This document shows positions 47,778-56,924 of a DNA stretch of 64,000 nt, in pieces (position 1 is the stretch's first letter; the number at the start of each line of letters is the position of its first letter). This DNA comes from W0P28-013 sp964570565. GTDB lineage: Bacteria > Bacteroidota > Bacteroidia > Bacteroidales > Paludibacteraceae. Location: assembly GCA_964570565.1 (NCBI GenBank), contig CAZMYT010000001.1, positions 372,001 through 436,000 of the forward strand, given 5' to 3'. Position numbers and translations under genes: made by a program. A model generated the notes under the pieces. The model was not told where the DNA came from and searched no databases. It worked only from the letters and a program-made list of their open reading frames with translations.

Positions 47778-50225
47778 TTAAATAAACAAGTTAATGTTGG
47801 CTTGGTCCGCTCGTTCCATGTAAGTGGCTACGCCGCCAATGGTCACCTCGTCCATCAATTCTTCGCGTTTTACGCCCATCATATCCATGGACATTTGGCA
47901 AGCAATAAATTCCACGCCTTGGTCTAATGCCGATTGACGCATTTGTTCTAATGAATCGATGTTTTTGAGTTTCATCAAATAACGCATCATTTGGGTTCCT
48001 AAACCGCCCATGTTCATTTTCGATAATTTGAGTTTGAGCGAATGTGCAGGGAGCATAAAACCAAACATTTTACCCCAAATATCTTTTTTTACACGACCTT
48101 TCTTCTGTTTTTTTATCACATTTAATCCCCAGAAAGTGAAAAATACCGTTACTTTTTGACCTGTAGCGGCTGCGCCATTGGCCAGTACAAATGTGGCTAA
48201 TGCTTTGTCGAGGTCGTCGCTGAACATGATAAACGTTTTGGCTTTGCTGTCGCACGAAGTCATAATTTTACAGGCTTGTGCATCTTGTTTTTCGATGGTG
48301 GCACTGTAACGTCCTTTTTCTGATGTTTGACTCACTAGGCGATTGCCCGTCGTATTGCACCAAGCTTGGATGTCGCGCGCAAAGCCTGGGTCTGTGGCAA
48401 TAATTTCTACGCGTTCACCAGCTTGCATTTTATCGGCCGCTTGTTTTACTTTTAAAATTGGACCAGGACATTGTAATCCGCAAGCATCAATTTGCATTGT
48501 TTTTATTTCAAAATGGGGTGTGTTTACAGTTGAGGCCATATGAGAGTTGGTGTTAGATGTTTGTTTTTTAGGACTATAATCGGCTGTTACAGTTTCGTAC
48601 AACGAGCTACCGCCAATCAAGTTATGTACATTGGTGAAACCGTTTCCAAGTAAAATTCGTTGTGCTAAATAGGCTCTTAAACCGATGCCGCAGTAAACGA
48701 CAATCGGTGTCTCTTTTTTGAATTCGGCGAGGTGATTTCGGAGTTCATCCAATGGAATATTGATAGAACCTTTGAGTGCACCCAATTCACACTCGTCTTT
48801 TGTGCGCACGTCGAGTAAGGTGGCTCCGTTTTGTATGGCTTCGTTCAATTCCCGCCAATAGATAGGCGGCATTGTTCCATTCAAAATATTGCCAGCCGCA
48901 TAACCAGCAATGGCTAGTGGATCTTTGGCTGATGAAAAGGGTGGTGCATAGGCGTGTTCCAACTGTTGTAAATCGTAAATGGTGCCTTGATGTTTTATAA
49001 TCAGTGCCGCTTGGTCAATACGTTTGTCAACGCCTGCACAACCAATAATTTGAGCACCATAAAGTGTTCCGTCTTTAGGCGAAAAAGTGAGTTTTATGGT
49101 CATAGGCATTGCACCTGGATAATAACTCGCATTAGAACCGCTTTTGGTGGTGACTGTGGCATAATCAATACCCCATTGTTTGAGTCGTTTGGCTGGTACG
49201 CCTGTAGATGCCACGGTTAAATCAAAAACTTTGGCTATCGATGTTCCAATGGCACCTTCGTAGGTGTGCTGATTGCCGCGAATCATATTGTCGGCCACCA
49301 AACGTGCTTGGCGGTTGGCAGGATTGGCTAAATAGTTGAGCCACGGTTTACCTGTAATGGGGTGTTTGAATTCAATGGCATCGCCTACAGCATAAATATC
49401 TTTATCGGATGTTTGTAGATAATCGTTCACATAAATACCTCTCATTTCGCCGATTGTGAGACCTGCTTCTTCTGCTAATTGGGTTTGTGCACGTACACCA
49501 ATAGATAGAATGACCAAATCAGCATCAATTTTTTCGCCACCTTTCACACATACTTGCAATTGATGACTGTTTTCTTCAAAACCTTCTACGCCTTTTCCCA
49601 AATAGAGGTCAACTCCTTTCATGGTTAATTCTTGATGCACGAGCGATGCCATCGAAAAATCAATAGGTGCCATTACTTGGTCTATCATTTCCACAATCGA
49701 TACGTGAATACCTAATTGATGAAGATTTTCGGCCATTTCTAACCCAATAAAGCCAGCACCAATAATCACTGCTTTTTTTACAGGATGTGTGTCGATGTAC
49801 GCTTTTATATGGTCGGTGTCGTCTACGTTTCGCATGGTAAAAATGGCTTCATGGTCGATGCCTTTCAGCGGTGGTCGTACAGGTGAAGCTCCTGGCGAAA
49901 GCAGTAATTTATCGTACGTTTCGGTATAATGCGTACCATCGGCTTTTTTTACCGTGACTTCGTGTTTTTGTGGGTCAATAGACAACGCTTCGTGCTCTAC
50001 ACGTACGTCGATATTGAACCGATTGCCGAACACTTCGGGTGTTTGTACAAATAACTTGTCGCGCTCTTTAATGGTTCCACCAATGTAATAAGGCAATCCG
50101 CAATTGGCATACGAAATATATTTTCCTTTTTCAAGTAAAATAATTTCAACCGATTCGTCTATTCTGCGCATTCTAGCAGCAGCTGTGGCGCCTCCAGCCA
50201 CTCCGCCTACGATAAGAATTTTCAT
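47778..50225 (-). CDS. Four-domain sulfur-transfer fusion: CoA-disulfide reductase-like, rhodanese, TusA, DsrE-like
   Basis: 815 residues, cytosolic. Domain 1 (about 1-445) is a pyridine-nucleotide disulfide oxidoreductase of the CoA-disulfide reductase type: FAD motif GGVAGGATAAARMRR and the single catalytic Cys42 (YANCGLPYYIGG). Domain 2 (about 455-545) is a rhodanese with active Cys in VVYCGIGLRA. Domain 3 (about 570-645) is TusA-like with CGLQCPGPILK. Domain 4 (about 655-815) is DsrE-like, with Cys in ACQMSMDMMG near 776. The order forms a relay in which a persulfide could pass from reductase to rhodanese to TusA to DsrE. It stands alone with a probable own promoter. All key cysteines are present. 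Confidence 0.92.
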   Translation of the reverse strand: MKILIVGGVAGGATAAARMRRIDESVEIILLEKGKYISYANCGLPYYIGGTIKERDKLFVQTPEVFGNRFNIDVRVEHEALSIDPQKHEVTVKKADGTHYTETYDKLLLSPGASPVRPPLKGIDHEAIFTMRNVDDTDHIKAYIDTHPVKKAVIIGAGFIGLEMAENLHQLGIHVSIVEMIDQVMAPIDFSMASLVHQELTMKGVDLYLGKGVEGFEENSHQLQVCVKGGEKIDADLVILSIGVRAQTQLAEEAGLTIGEMRGIYVNDYLQTSDKDIYAVGDAIEFKHPITGKPWLNYLANPANRQARLVADNMIRGNQHTYEGAIGTSIAKVFDLTVASTGVPAKRLKQWGIDYATVTTKSGSNASYYPGAMPMTIKLTFSPKDGTLYGAQIIGCAGVDKRIDQAALIIKHQGTIYDLQQLEHAYAPPFSSAKDPLAIAGYAAGNILNGTMPPIYWRELNEAIQNGATLLDVRTKDECELGALKGSINIPLDELRNHLAEFKKETPIVVYCGIGLRAYLAQRILLGNGFTNVHNLIGGSSLYETVTADYSPKKQTSNTNSHMASTVNTPHFEIKTMQIDACGLQCPGPILKVKQAADKMQAGERVEIIATDPGFARDIQAWCNTTGNRLVSQTSEKGRYSATIEKQDAQACKIMTSCDSKAKTFIMFSDDLDKALATFVLANGAAATGQKVTVFFTFWGLNVIKKQKKGRVKKDIWGKMFGFMLPAHSLKLKLSKMNMGGLGTQMMRYLMKLKNIDSLEQMRQSALDQGVEFIACQMSMDMMGVKREELMDEVTIGGVATYMERADQANINLFI

Positions 50226-50275
50226 AAAATGAAGTTTTACTTATTTAATTGTTTGGTTCAGGTGTTCACTGATTA

Positions 50276-50283
50276 CAAATGTA
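50276..50283 (-). promoter_or_regulatory. -7 element for the sulfur-transfer fusion gene
   Basis: Minus-strand TACATTTG fits TAnnTTTG, 51 bp before the start codon. Confidence 0.4.
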
Positions 50284-50363
50284 ATACTTTTTTTGTGAAA
50301 TGTGTGATGTGTATTAGTTAAAATTATACTTGTTTTTTCGGTGATGGAAATCTATAAATTGGT

Positions 50364-50371
50364 TATCTTTG
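50364..50371 (+). promoter_or_regulatory. -7 element for the GNAT gene
   Basis: TATCTTTG fits TAnnTTTG, 63 bp before the ATG at 50435; -33 element unclear. Confidence 0.45.
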
Positions 50372-50434
50372 TCGCATACTTACAGTTGAAGTATAAAATG
50401 TTGCTAGTTGAATAATTTTAAAGCGTACATAATC

Positions 50435-50857
50435 ATGGTTTTTACAGTTCAATTGAATACGTGTGGTGTTGATTGGCACGAAGTGACCGAGTTACTTCGA
50501 TTAGCTGGCATGGCATACTATGCGGATAATGTTCATCAGCAAGCATTTAACCGTAGTCATGCGGTAATTTTTGTGTTTGATGCCGGTAAGTTGGTGGGCA
50601 CTGGGCGTGTCATTTCTGACGGCACATACCAAGCTGCCATGTACGATGTGGCGGTGTTGCCAGCGTATCAAGGAAAGGGTATAGGTCGATTTATTGTGCA
50701 GTCGTTGGTGGGTTATTGTGCGTCGTGTCATGTTATCTTGTACGCTTCGCCAGGCAAAGAACCGTTTTATGAAAAATCACACTTCAGACGTTTAAAAACG
50801 GGAATGGCTTTATTTGTGAATGCCGAACGAATGCAAGAGAAAGGATTCATCCATTAA
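50435..50857 (+). CDS. GNAT-family acetyltransferase
   Basis: About 140 residues. The acetyl-CoA binding loop is PAYQGKGIGRFIVQSLV, preceded by the strand AAMYDVAVL and followed by VILYASPGKEPFYEKSHF, as in small single-domain GNAT proteins. The substrate is unknown. Start taken at the ATG at 50435; the frame is open to a TTG at 50408. A lipoprotein gene starts 16 bp downstream. Confidence 0.85.
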   Translation: MVFTVQLNTCGVDWHEVTELLRLAGMAYYADNVHQQAFNRSHAVIFVFDAGKLVGTGRVISDGTYQAAMYDVAVLPAYQGKGIGRFIVQSLVGYCASCHVILYASPGKEPFYEKSHFRRLKTGMALFVNAERMQEKGFIH

Positions 50858-50873
50858 TTTAAATAACCAAGTT

Positions 50874-51407
50874 ATGAATTTGAAATGTATTATGTTAGCT
50901 TTTTCGGTGGCACTCTTTTCTAGTTGTGAACAGTTGAGTCGCTTGACTCAATTTGATTTGACGTACGACGAAACAGTGGTGGTTCCATCCTCTATGAGTG
51001 TTGCATTACCGTTTGATGTTGCTACGCCCGATGTAGAAACCAATTCAGAATCGCAATTCTCGGTCAATAAAACTCAAACCGATTTGATAGAGGCCATTAG
51101 CCTTAAAGAGTTGAAGTTAAATTTGAAGTCGCCGCCAAGCGGAGATTTTAGCTTTTTGGAAGCAATTCATGTTTTTATAGCAGCCGAGGGTTTACCCGAA
51201 AAGGAGATTGCGTGGAAAACAGATATCCCTGATACAATAGGCAATGAATTGGTGTTGGATGTAACGCAGGCCGATGTGATGGACTACATTAAAAAAGATA
51301 AATTCTCATTACGTGTGAGTGTTACCACAGATGAGTTGCTCACAGTTGATCACGAAATTGGTATTCATGCCGTTTTACATGTCGATGCTAAAGTGTTGGG
51401 GTTGTAA
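50874..51407 (+). CDS. Hypothetical lipoprotein
   Basis: 177 residues from the ATG at 50874 (MNLKCIMLAFSVALFSSC, lipobox FSSC). The frame is open upstream to 50820 but that part overlaps the GNAT gene. The mature protein is beta-rich with no motif that I recognise (LKELKLNLKSPPSGDFSFLE, FSLRVSVTTDELLTVDHEI). The alternation of strands suggests an all-beta periplasmic domain. It ends at a terminator and is probably cotranscribed with the GNAT gene. Confidence 0.7.
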   Translation: MNLKCIMLAFSVALFSSCEQLSRLTQFDLTYDETVVVPSSMSVALPFDVATPDVETNSESQFSVNKTQTDLIEAISLKELKLNLKSPPSGDFSFLEAIHVFIAAEGLPEKEIAWKTDIPDTIGNELVLDVTQADVMDYIKKDKFSLRVSVTTDELLTVDHEIGIHAVLHVDAKVLGL

Positions 51408-51426
51408 ATGGGAGTGGAGAATCTAT

Positions 51427-51466
51427 AAAAAAGCCAGATTTTATGATTCATAAAATCTGGCTTTTT
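51427..51466. terminator. Bidirectional terminator between lipoprotein gene and tRNA cluster
   Basis: AAAAAGCCAGATTTTATGA and its complement form a long stem, with A-run and T-run on the two sides. Confidence 0.88.
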
Positions 51467-51473
51467 AGTTTTG

Positions 51474-51557
51474 TGCGCAAGATGAGACTCGAACTCACAC
51501 GAGGTTGCCCCCACTACCCCCTCAAAGTAGCGTGTATACCAATTTCACCACTTGCGC
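51474..51557 (-). tRNA. tRNA-Leu (GAG)
   Basis: An 84-nt class II tRNA on the minus strand: acceptor GCGCAAG with CTTGCGC, long variable arm, T-arm GAGTTCGAGTCTC, and anticodon loop TTGAGGG giving GAG. Discriminator A. CCA not encoded. Confidence 0.93.
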
Positions 51558-51566
51558 ATTTTGGGG

Positions 51567-51650
51567 TGCCCAAAACAGGACTCGAACCTGCACAACCTTG
51601 CGGTTACTAGTCCCTGAAACTAGCGCGTCTACCAATTCCGCCATTTGGGC
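51567..51650 (-). tRNA. tRNA-Leu (CAG)
   Basis: An 84-nt class II tRNA: acceptor GCCCAAA with TTTGGGC, anticodon stem CTAGT/ACTAG around TTCAGGG giving CAG, long variable arm, T-arm CAGGTTCGAGTCCTG. Nine bp separate it from tRNA-Leu (GAG). Confidence 0.94.
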
Positions 51651-51670
51651 ATACAGTTCTTTATTTAGAC

Positions 51671-51698
51671 TAAAAAAGGCAGCCTCATACTGCCTTTA
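51671..51698 (-). terminator. Terminator between tRNA-Gly and tRNA-Leu (CAG)
   Basis: On the minus strand AAAGGCAG and CTGCCTTT form an 8-bp stem followed by T's, directly behind tRNA-Gly. It may only reduce read-through into the Leu genes, since no separate promoter is seen for them. Confidence 0.6.
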
Positions 51699-51703
51699 TA
51701 AAG

Positions 51704-51776
51704 AGCGAAAGACGGGACTCGAACCCGCGACCCCAACCTTGGCAAGGTTGTGCTCTACCAACTGAGCTACTTTCGC
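51704..51776 (-). tRNA. tRNA-Gly (GCC)
   Basis: A 73-nt tRNA: acceptor GCGAAAG with CTTTCGC, D-arm GCTCAGTTGGTAGAGC, anticodon loop TTGCCAA giving GCC, T-arm CGGGTTCGAGTCCCG. Confidence 0.96.
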
Positions 51777-51815
51777 AAAATGTTTGTTGTGCACTTGTCT
51801 CTCACAATTGCGGTG

Positions 51816-51847
51816 CAAAAGTATCCATTTTTTTTGAATTTACCAAA
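51816..51847 (-). promoter_or_regulatory. Promoter for the tRNA cluster
   Basis: Minus-strand TTTG (51844-51847), 20-bp spacer, TACTTTTG (51816-51823), a full consensus match upstream of tRNA-Gly. Confidence 0.78.
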
Positions 51848-51907
51848 CATCCAGATGAAAAAAATAACAAATTGCGTTTTGGCTTCAATTCTTTTGTGGT
51901 TAAGGTG

Positions 51908-51936
51908 TTGATTTTAACAAAAAAAATGTACTTTTG
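51908..51936 (+). promoter_or_regulatory. Promoter for glnS
   Basis: TTG (51908-51910), 18-bp spacer and TACTTTTG (51929-51936). The leader would be about 75 nt. Confidence 0.6.
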
Positions 51937-52017
51937 CAATCCTTAATCACTAGACGACGTGACCGCTCGGTAAAACAAATATCAGAAGTCACCAAACTGT
52001 AAATAAAGAATCGGATT

Positions 52018-53709
52018 ATGACCACAATTATCGAAGAAGAAGCTCCGAAGAAAAGCTTGAATTTTATTGAACAAATAGTTGAAAATGACCTTAAAGCTGG
52101 CTTGAACGGCGGACGTGTTCAGACACGTTTCCCACCCGAACCAAACGGTTATTTGCACATCGGTCATGTGAAAGCCATCTGCATGGATTTTGGCATCGCT
52201 GAAAAATATAATGGCATTTGTAACCTCCGATTTGACGATACAAATCCAGTGAAAGAAGACGTGGAATATGTTGATTCTATCATGGACGATATCAAATGGC
52301 TTGGTTTTCATTGGAAAAACTTGTACTACGCATCCGATTATTTCCAACAATTATACGATTTGGCGATTCGTTTTATCAACGAAGGTAAAGCCTATGTCGA
52401 CGAGCAATCGGCGGAAGTGATTGCCCAGCAAAAAGGTACACCAACTACGCCTGGTGTCGAAAGTCCATTTCGTAATCGCCCAATTGCCGAAAATTTGGAC
52501 TTGTTCCAACGCATGAACAAAGGCGAATTTCCTGAAAGTTCTATGGTCTTACGTGCCAAAATTGATATGGCACATTCCAATATGCATTTCCGCGATCCAA
52601 TCATGTATCGCATCATTTTGTCGCATCCGCACCACCGCACTGGTTACGATTGGAAAGTATATCCGATGTACGATTTTGCACACGGACAAAGCGATTATTT
52701 CGAAGGCGTGACGCACTCTATTTGTACACTCGAATTTGAAGTGCATCGTCCGTTATACGATTGGTATATCGACCAATTTGCCGATAGCGATTATCGCCCA
52801 AAACAACGTGAATTTAACCGTTTGAACATTACCTATACCGTGATGAGCAAACGTAAAATGTTACAATTGGTACAAGAAGGTTTAGTGGCAGGTTGGGACG
52901 ACCCACGTATGCCAACTGTGTGTGGTTTGCGTCGTCGTGGTTATACCGCCGAAGCTATTCGTAGTTTCATCGACCGCATTGGTTATACCAAAGTGGAAGG
53001 AATGATTGATGTATCGTTGCTCGAATATTCCGCTCGTGAGGATTTGAAACCGAAAGCTACACGTGTTTGTGCTATTATGGATCCTATCAAGTTGGTAATA
53101 TCTAATTACCCAGCGGGCAAAACGGAAACATTGACTACTGAAAATAATCCTGATAACGAAACAGCTGGCACGCGCGACATTACGTTTGCACGTGAACTGT
53201 ATATCGAACGTGGCGATTTTATGGAAGACGCTCCAAAAGATTTCTTCCGTTTGAGTCCAAATGGTCGTGAAGTGCGTTTGAAAAGCGCTTACATCATAAA
53301 AGCTACTGGTTGTGATAAAGATGCTGATGGTAACATCACCACCGTGTATTGCGAATATGACCCAGAAACCAAAAGTGGTACTGAAGGCGGTAATCGTAAA
53401 GTGAAAAGTACTATTAATTGGGTAGAAATCAATTCGAGCATCGAAGCGGACGTGCGTTTGTACGACCGTTTGTTTGCTATCGAAGATCCATCGGCTTCGG
53501 ATAAAGATTTCCGTGATTTGTTGAATCCCGATTCACTTAAAGTGGTTACAGGTTGTCGTGTTGAAGCGGCTTTGGCACAAGCTAAACCATTAGATAAGTT
53601 CCAATTTTTGAAGGTTGGTTATTTTGCAGTTGACCCCGATAGCACACCTGATAAACTGATATTTAACCGCACGGTATCGTTGAAAGATACGTGGGCTAAG
53701 AAAAATTAA
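52018..53709 (+). CDS. glnS: Glutamine--tRNA ligase
   Basis: 563-residue class I aminoacyl-tRNA synthetase that charges tRNA-Gln. It has the HIGH motif (PPEPNGYLHIGHVKA), LRFDDTNP, the KMSKS-type loop VMSKRKML, and the C-terminal anticodon-binding beta-barrels (DITFARELYIERGDF, FNRTVSLKD). The NGYLHIGH context and C-terminal barrels mark GlnRS rather than bacterial GluRS. Its presence means that direct charging is possible in this organism. Length is similar to E. coli GlnS (554). Codon use is strongly biased (CGT/CGC for Arg), which fits high expression. Confidence 0.96.
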   Translation: MTTIIEEEAPKKSLNFIEQIVENDLKAGLNGGRVQTRFPPEPNGYLHIGHVKAICMDFGIAEKYNGICNLRFDDTNPVKEDVEYVDSIMDDIKWLGFHWKNLYYASDYFQQLYDLAIRFINEGKAYVDEQSAEVIAQQKGTPTTPGVESPFRNRPIAENLDLFQRMNKGEFPESSMVLRAKIDMAHSNMHFRDPIMYRIILSHPHHRTGYDWKVYPMYDFAHGQSDYFEGVTHSICTLEFEVHRPLYDWYIDQFADSDYRPKQREFNRLNITYTVMSKRKMLQLVQEGLVAGWDDPRMPTVCGLRRRGYTAEAIRSFIDRIGYTKVEGMIDVSLLEYSAREDLKPKATRVCAIMDPIKLVISNYPAGKTETLTTENNPDNETAGTRDITFARELYIERGDFMEDAPKDFFRLSPNGREVRLKSAYIIKATGCDKDADGNITTVYCEYDPETKSGTEGGNRKVKSTINWVEINSSIEADVRLYDRLFAIEDPSASDKDFRDLLNPDSLKVVTGCRVEAALAQAKPLDKFQFLKVGYFAVDPDSTPDKLIFNRTVSLKDTWAKKN

Positions 53710-53787
53710 ATAACGGAATGAGGGGGCGGCAACAAACCCTCATTTTAGTTGATACACTTCTGTTTTTATTTGTAATTTTACTGTTTT

Positions 53788-54975
53788 ATGGAATACAACT
53801 TTTCGCGAGCAGCCCACAATATGCGCTCATCGGCTATACGTAATATTTTAAGTTTGGCGGTGCGCCCTGACATTATCTCATTTGCAGGTGGCATGCCGGG
53901 GGACGAATTGTTTCCAACCAACGATTTGCGCGAACTGGTGGCGACGTTAACTGAAAAACAGGTGCAAGAAGCCATGCAATATGGTCCAACGTCGGGTTAT
54001 CCACCGTTGCTCGAAGCGCTCAAAGAGTGGCTCCGCGCTAAAGGTTTTCCGGTTGATACCAATCGTTTGATTATTACCACTGGTTCGTTGCAAGCCATCA
54101 ATATTATTGGTAAAATATTTATCAATCCTGGTGATGTGGTGCTTACCGAAGATCCCGTTTTTATTGGCGCAACATCGGCGTTTAAATCCTTTGAAGCCGA
54201 GCTTAAAGGTGTTCCCATGGATGCCGATGGTATTGATATTGCCGCTTTAAAAGCTGCTTTAGCATTGAATCCGAAGTTTGTGTACGTAACGCCCAATTTC
54301 CATAATCCAGCAGGTTTGAGTTATTCGCCTCAACGTCGCGCGGAGTTTATAGAGGTCATGGCGCAAACCGATATTCCTGTGTTGGAGGACGATGCATACG
54401 GCGAATTGTTTTACAGCGACGATGTGAAACCGTTGATTGTACCTATGAAAACCACGGCTGCCGATGAACAGCGTTATTTTTATTCTGGTTCATTCTCCAA
54501 GGTATTTGGTCCTGGTTTGCGCGTGGCTTGGTTATTGGTGCCCGAAGCAGTTTACGCTAAAGCCGAAGTGTGCAAACAATCGATGGATGCCTGCTCGCCT
54601 ATGTTATCGCAAGTATTGGCGTATGAATTTTTGCGTACAGGCAAAATGCAAACCTATATTGAGCAATTGAGAGCAATCTATAAAGTGCGCCGCGATTGTA
54701 TGGTGGCGGCTGTGCGTCGCGAATGTCCTGCAGAAGCTATGTTTGTAGAACCGAAAGGTGGTTTTTATTTATGGCTCAAAATGCCTCACGGTGTTGACGA
54801 AGAAGTGTTGGTGCGTCGCTGTGTGAACGAAGGCGTGGTGTTTGTTACGGGCAAAACGTTCGACCCTGACGAACATCCTAATGGCTATATTCGTTTGTCG
54901 TTTTCTAATACGCCCGAAGACCAAATTGAAACTGGTATTCGTATTTTGGGAGAACAGATGAAACAAATGATGTAA
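53788..54975 (+). CDS. PLP-dependent aminotransferase, LysN/2-aminoadipate aminotransferase type
   Basis: 395-residue fold type I enzyme. The N-terminal stretch ISFAGGMPGDELFP, YGPTSGYPPLLEAL, the PLP-phosphate site and the Schiff-base Lys in YSGSFSKVFGPGLRVAW are typical of the class I/II group related to LysN and KatII; there is no GntR domain, so it is not a MocR regulator. The N-terminal PGDELFP region suggests broad specificity for 2-aminoadipate, aromatic or branched-chain amino acids. The substrate cannot be fixed from the sequence. It follows glnS by 78 bp. Confidence 0.88.
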   Translation: MEYNFSRAAHNMRSSAIRNILSLAVRPDIISFAGGMPGDELFPTNDLRELVATLTEKQVQEAMQYGPTSGYPPLLEALKEWLRAKGFPVDTNRLIITTGSLQAINIIGKIFINPGDVVLTEDPVFIGATSAFKSFEAELKGVPMDADGIDIAALKAALALNPKFVYVTPNFHNPAGLSYSPQRRAEFIEVMAQTDIPVLEDDAYGELFYSDDVKPLIVPMKTTAADEQRYFYSGSFSKVFGPGLRVAWLLVPEAVYAKAEVCKQSMDACSPMLSQVLAYEFLRTGKMQTYIEQLRAIYKVRRDCMVAAVRRECPAEAMFVEPKGGFYLWLKMPHGVDEEVLVRRCVNEGVVFVTGKTFDPDEHPNGYIRLSFSNTPEDQIETGIRILGEQMKQMM

Positions 54976-55040
54976 TGTGTTGTTTTATGAGATAAGTTTC
55001 TTATTGCTAAATACTAGAAATCTCATTTAATTCCTATCTT

Positions 55041-56924
55041 ATGGCACTTAGTCAAATTACAAAAGGAACATGGTACAAGATATTCTTGTTTGCTTGTATT
55101 TTAATAGCTTGCGTGAGCTGTGATAAACCTTCCGATGAACGTGCAACAAACTTTCAATCATTTTATCCCAAACTTCAACAATATAGTAATGCCGAATACG
55201 ACTCCTTGTTAAATTTCTATTATCAGTTAGATAGTATTAATTTAGAACATCCATCTAATTTGATGGCGTATCTGAAAAAAATGACAGAAAGTCGATTGAA
55301 TTATAGAGATGGGGAGTATGTCAAATCCAATGCAATTATTGATGATGCATTGTTGTACGTCAAAAAAGATCCTTCTTTAGATTCTTTAAGTGCATCCTGT
55401 TTTATGAGTAAAGGCATCAATTTTATGATGTTGGCCAAATATGATTCGGCATTTTGCTATTTTTATCAGGCTGAAAAAATATATGAACGTGATAAAAATA
55501 TGCCGTCTTTATGTACAGTCTATGGCAATATGGCTAAAACATTTTATAACAAAGGTGATATTGACAAAACGAGAGAATACATCGATAAAGCTAGTCAAGA
55601 TTCTACCTATCTGCCGTTGTTACTAAGAATGACACATTTGAAAGCCAATTTGTATGGTAGTATGGGATTATTGGATAGTGCTTTATTGATTGATAAACAG
55701 GCTATTTACTTCTATGCGAATAAAGGCGGACAATTGGCATTGAGCTCTTTTTATAACAATATGGCGATGTGTTTTGTTGAAAAAAATGAAATGGATAGTG
55801 CCTTATTTTATTATAAAAAATCTTATCAAGCAGATTCCGTTTGCGGCTTTCAAATGAATATGTCTATTGATTTAGTGCTATTGGCTGATATTCATTACCA
55901 ATTAGGAGACCATCAGCAGGCTAATTTGTACTATAACCGAGCACTAACTATTTTTTCCAAAGAGCATAGCCCTGATAAAAAAGCACTTGTTTTTGAGGTG
56001 TTTGCCAAACATGCTCGTAATGAGAAAAGATATCAGCAAGCACTTCAATGGCAAGACTCCCTAATGCTCGCCCATCAAGAAATAAACGACATTGACATTA
56101 ATCGTACAATTGAACGATTACAGATAGAATATGAGTCAGAGAAGAAGAAACAGCAAATTGAAGTTCAAGAAAGACAATTGGCAACATACAAGATGATTGT
56201 TGTTTTTGCCGTTCTTGTGCTATTTTTATTAATAGGTTTGTTTGTATTATACGTTCAAGTGAAGCGGAAATCTGCCGTTTTGCAGGCTGTGGAACAAGAT
56301 AAAAAAGTGTTAGCTATGCGCATCGGGATGGAGAAAACTGAGCGTTCACGTATTGCACGTGATTTACATGATAGTATTAGTCAGAAATTGGCAGTTATTC
56401 AGATGTATATATCATCATTGAGCTCAGTAGAACAAGCCAAAACCAACGAAATTTCGACCTTGGTTAAAGATGTATCTGCCGAAATTCGTGTGATTTCTCA
56501 TAACATGTTCCCCAAGGATTTAAACAAAGGACTTGTTCCTGCGCTCCAATATTTTTGTGAACAAAGTAATTTTGTTCAAGCTCATACACAATTTCATCTT
56601 ACAGTAGATAATGCAGAGGATAACTTAATACAAAATGAAAATATAGATTTTGTTATTTATCGAATCGTGCAGGAAATAAGTAATAATGCTTTGAAATATG
56701 CACAAGCCAAGCATATTTATATCATAGTGATGTATTCACAAAGCCTTATAAAAATTCGGATTCATGATGATGGCTTAGGTTTTGATACGTCACTTTTGGA
56801 AACAACTAAAGGAGCAGGGCTGAAAAATATTTTTGAAAGAGTAAAACAATTAAACGGGAAAATAGATCTTACATCAAACAGCGATGAAGGCACTCTATTT
56901 TCCATTGAAATCCCCACTGTATGA
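55041..56924 (+). CDS. TPR-containing sensor histidine kinase (HisKA_3 type) with lipobox-like N-terminus
   Basis: 627 residues. The N-terminal signal ends in a lipobox-like IACVSC, followed by a periplasmic region with several TPR repeats (about 55-355). Then come one membrane helix (about 385-407), a short coiled coil and the kinase core. The HisKA_3 motif ARDLHDSISQKLAV has the phosphoacceptor at His443, and the HATPase domain shows N-box QEISNNALKYA, then DDGLGFD and GAGLKNIFERV. It should sense an envelope signal and phosphorylate the response regulator encoded next; the two genes overlap by 4 bp. If the Cys is lipidated, the sensor would be tethered at two points. Such TPR kinases are common in Bacteroidetes. 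Confidence 0.88.
   Translation: MALSQITKGTWYKIFLFACILIACVSCDKPSDERATNFQSFYPKLQQYSNAEYDSLLNFYYQLDSINLEHPSNLMAYLKKMTESRLNYRDGEYVKSNAIIDDALLYVKKDPSLDSLSASCFMSKGINFMMLAKYDSAFCYFYQAEKIYERDKNMPSLCTVYGNMAKTFYNKGDIDKTREYIDKASQDSTYLPLLLRMTHLKANLYGSMGLLDSALLIDKQAIYFYANKGGQLALSSFYNNMAMCFVEKNEMDSALFYYKKSYQADSVCGFQMNMSIDLVLLADIHYQLGDHQQANLYYNRALTIFSKEHSPDKKALVFEVFAKHARNEKRYQQALQWQDSLMLAHQEINDIDINRTIERLQIEYESEKKKQQIEVQERQLATYKMIVVFAVLVLFLLIGLFVLYVQVKRKSAVLQAVEQDKKVLAMRIGMEKTERSRIARDLHDSISQKLAVIQMYISSLSSVEQAKTNEISTLVKDVSAEIRVISHNMFPKDLNKGLVPALQYFCEQSNFVQAHTQFHLTVDNAEDNLIQNENIDFVIYRIVQEISNNALKYAQAKHIYIIVMYSQSLIKIRIHDDGLGFDTSLLETTKGAGLKNIFERVKQLNGKIDLTSNSDEGTLFSIEIPTV

Noticed and set aside
51505..51765. Open frame across the tRNA cluster (contains RTRTCT and GLEPATPT)
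   Set aside because: This is the well-known false protein produced by translating tRNA genes in this frame.
54987..55026. Inverted repeat ATGAGAT/ATCTCAT before the histidine kinase gene
   Set aside because: A 7-bp stem with a loop of over 20 nt and no T-run is within chance for this AT-rich gap.
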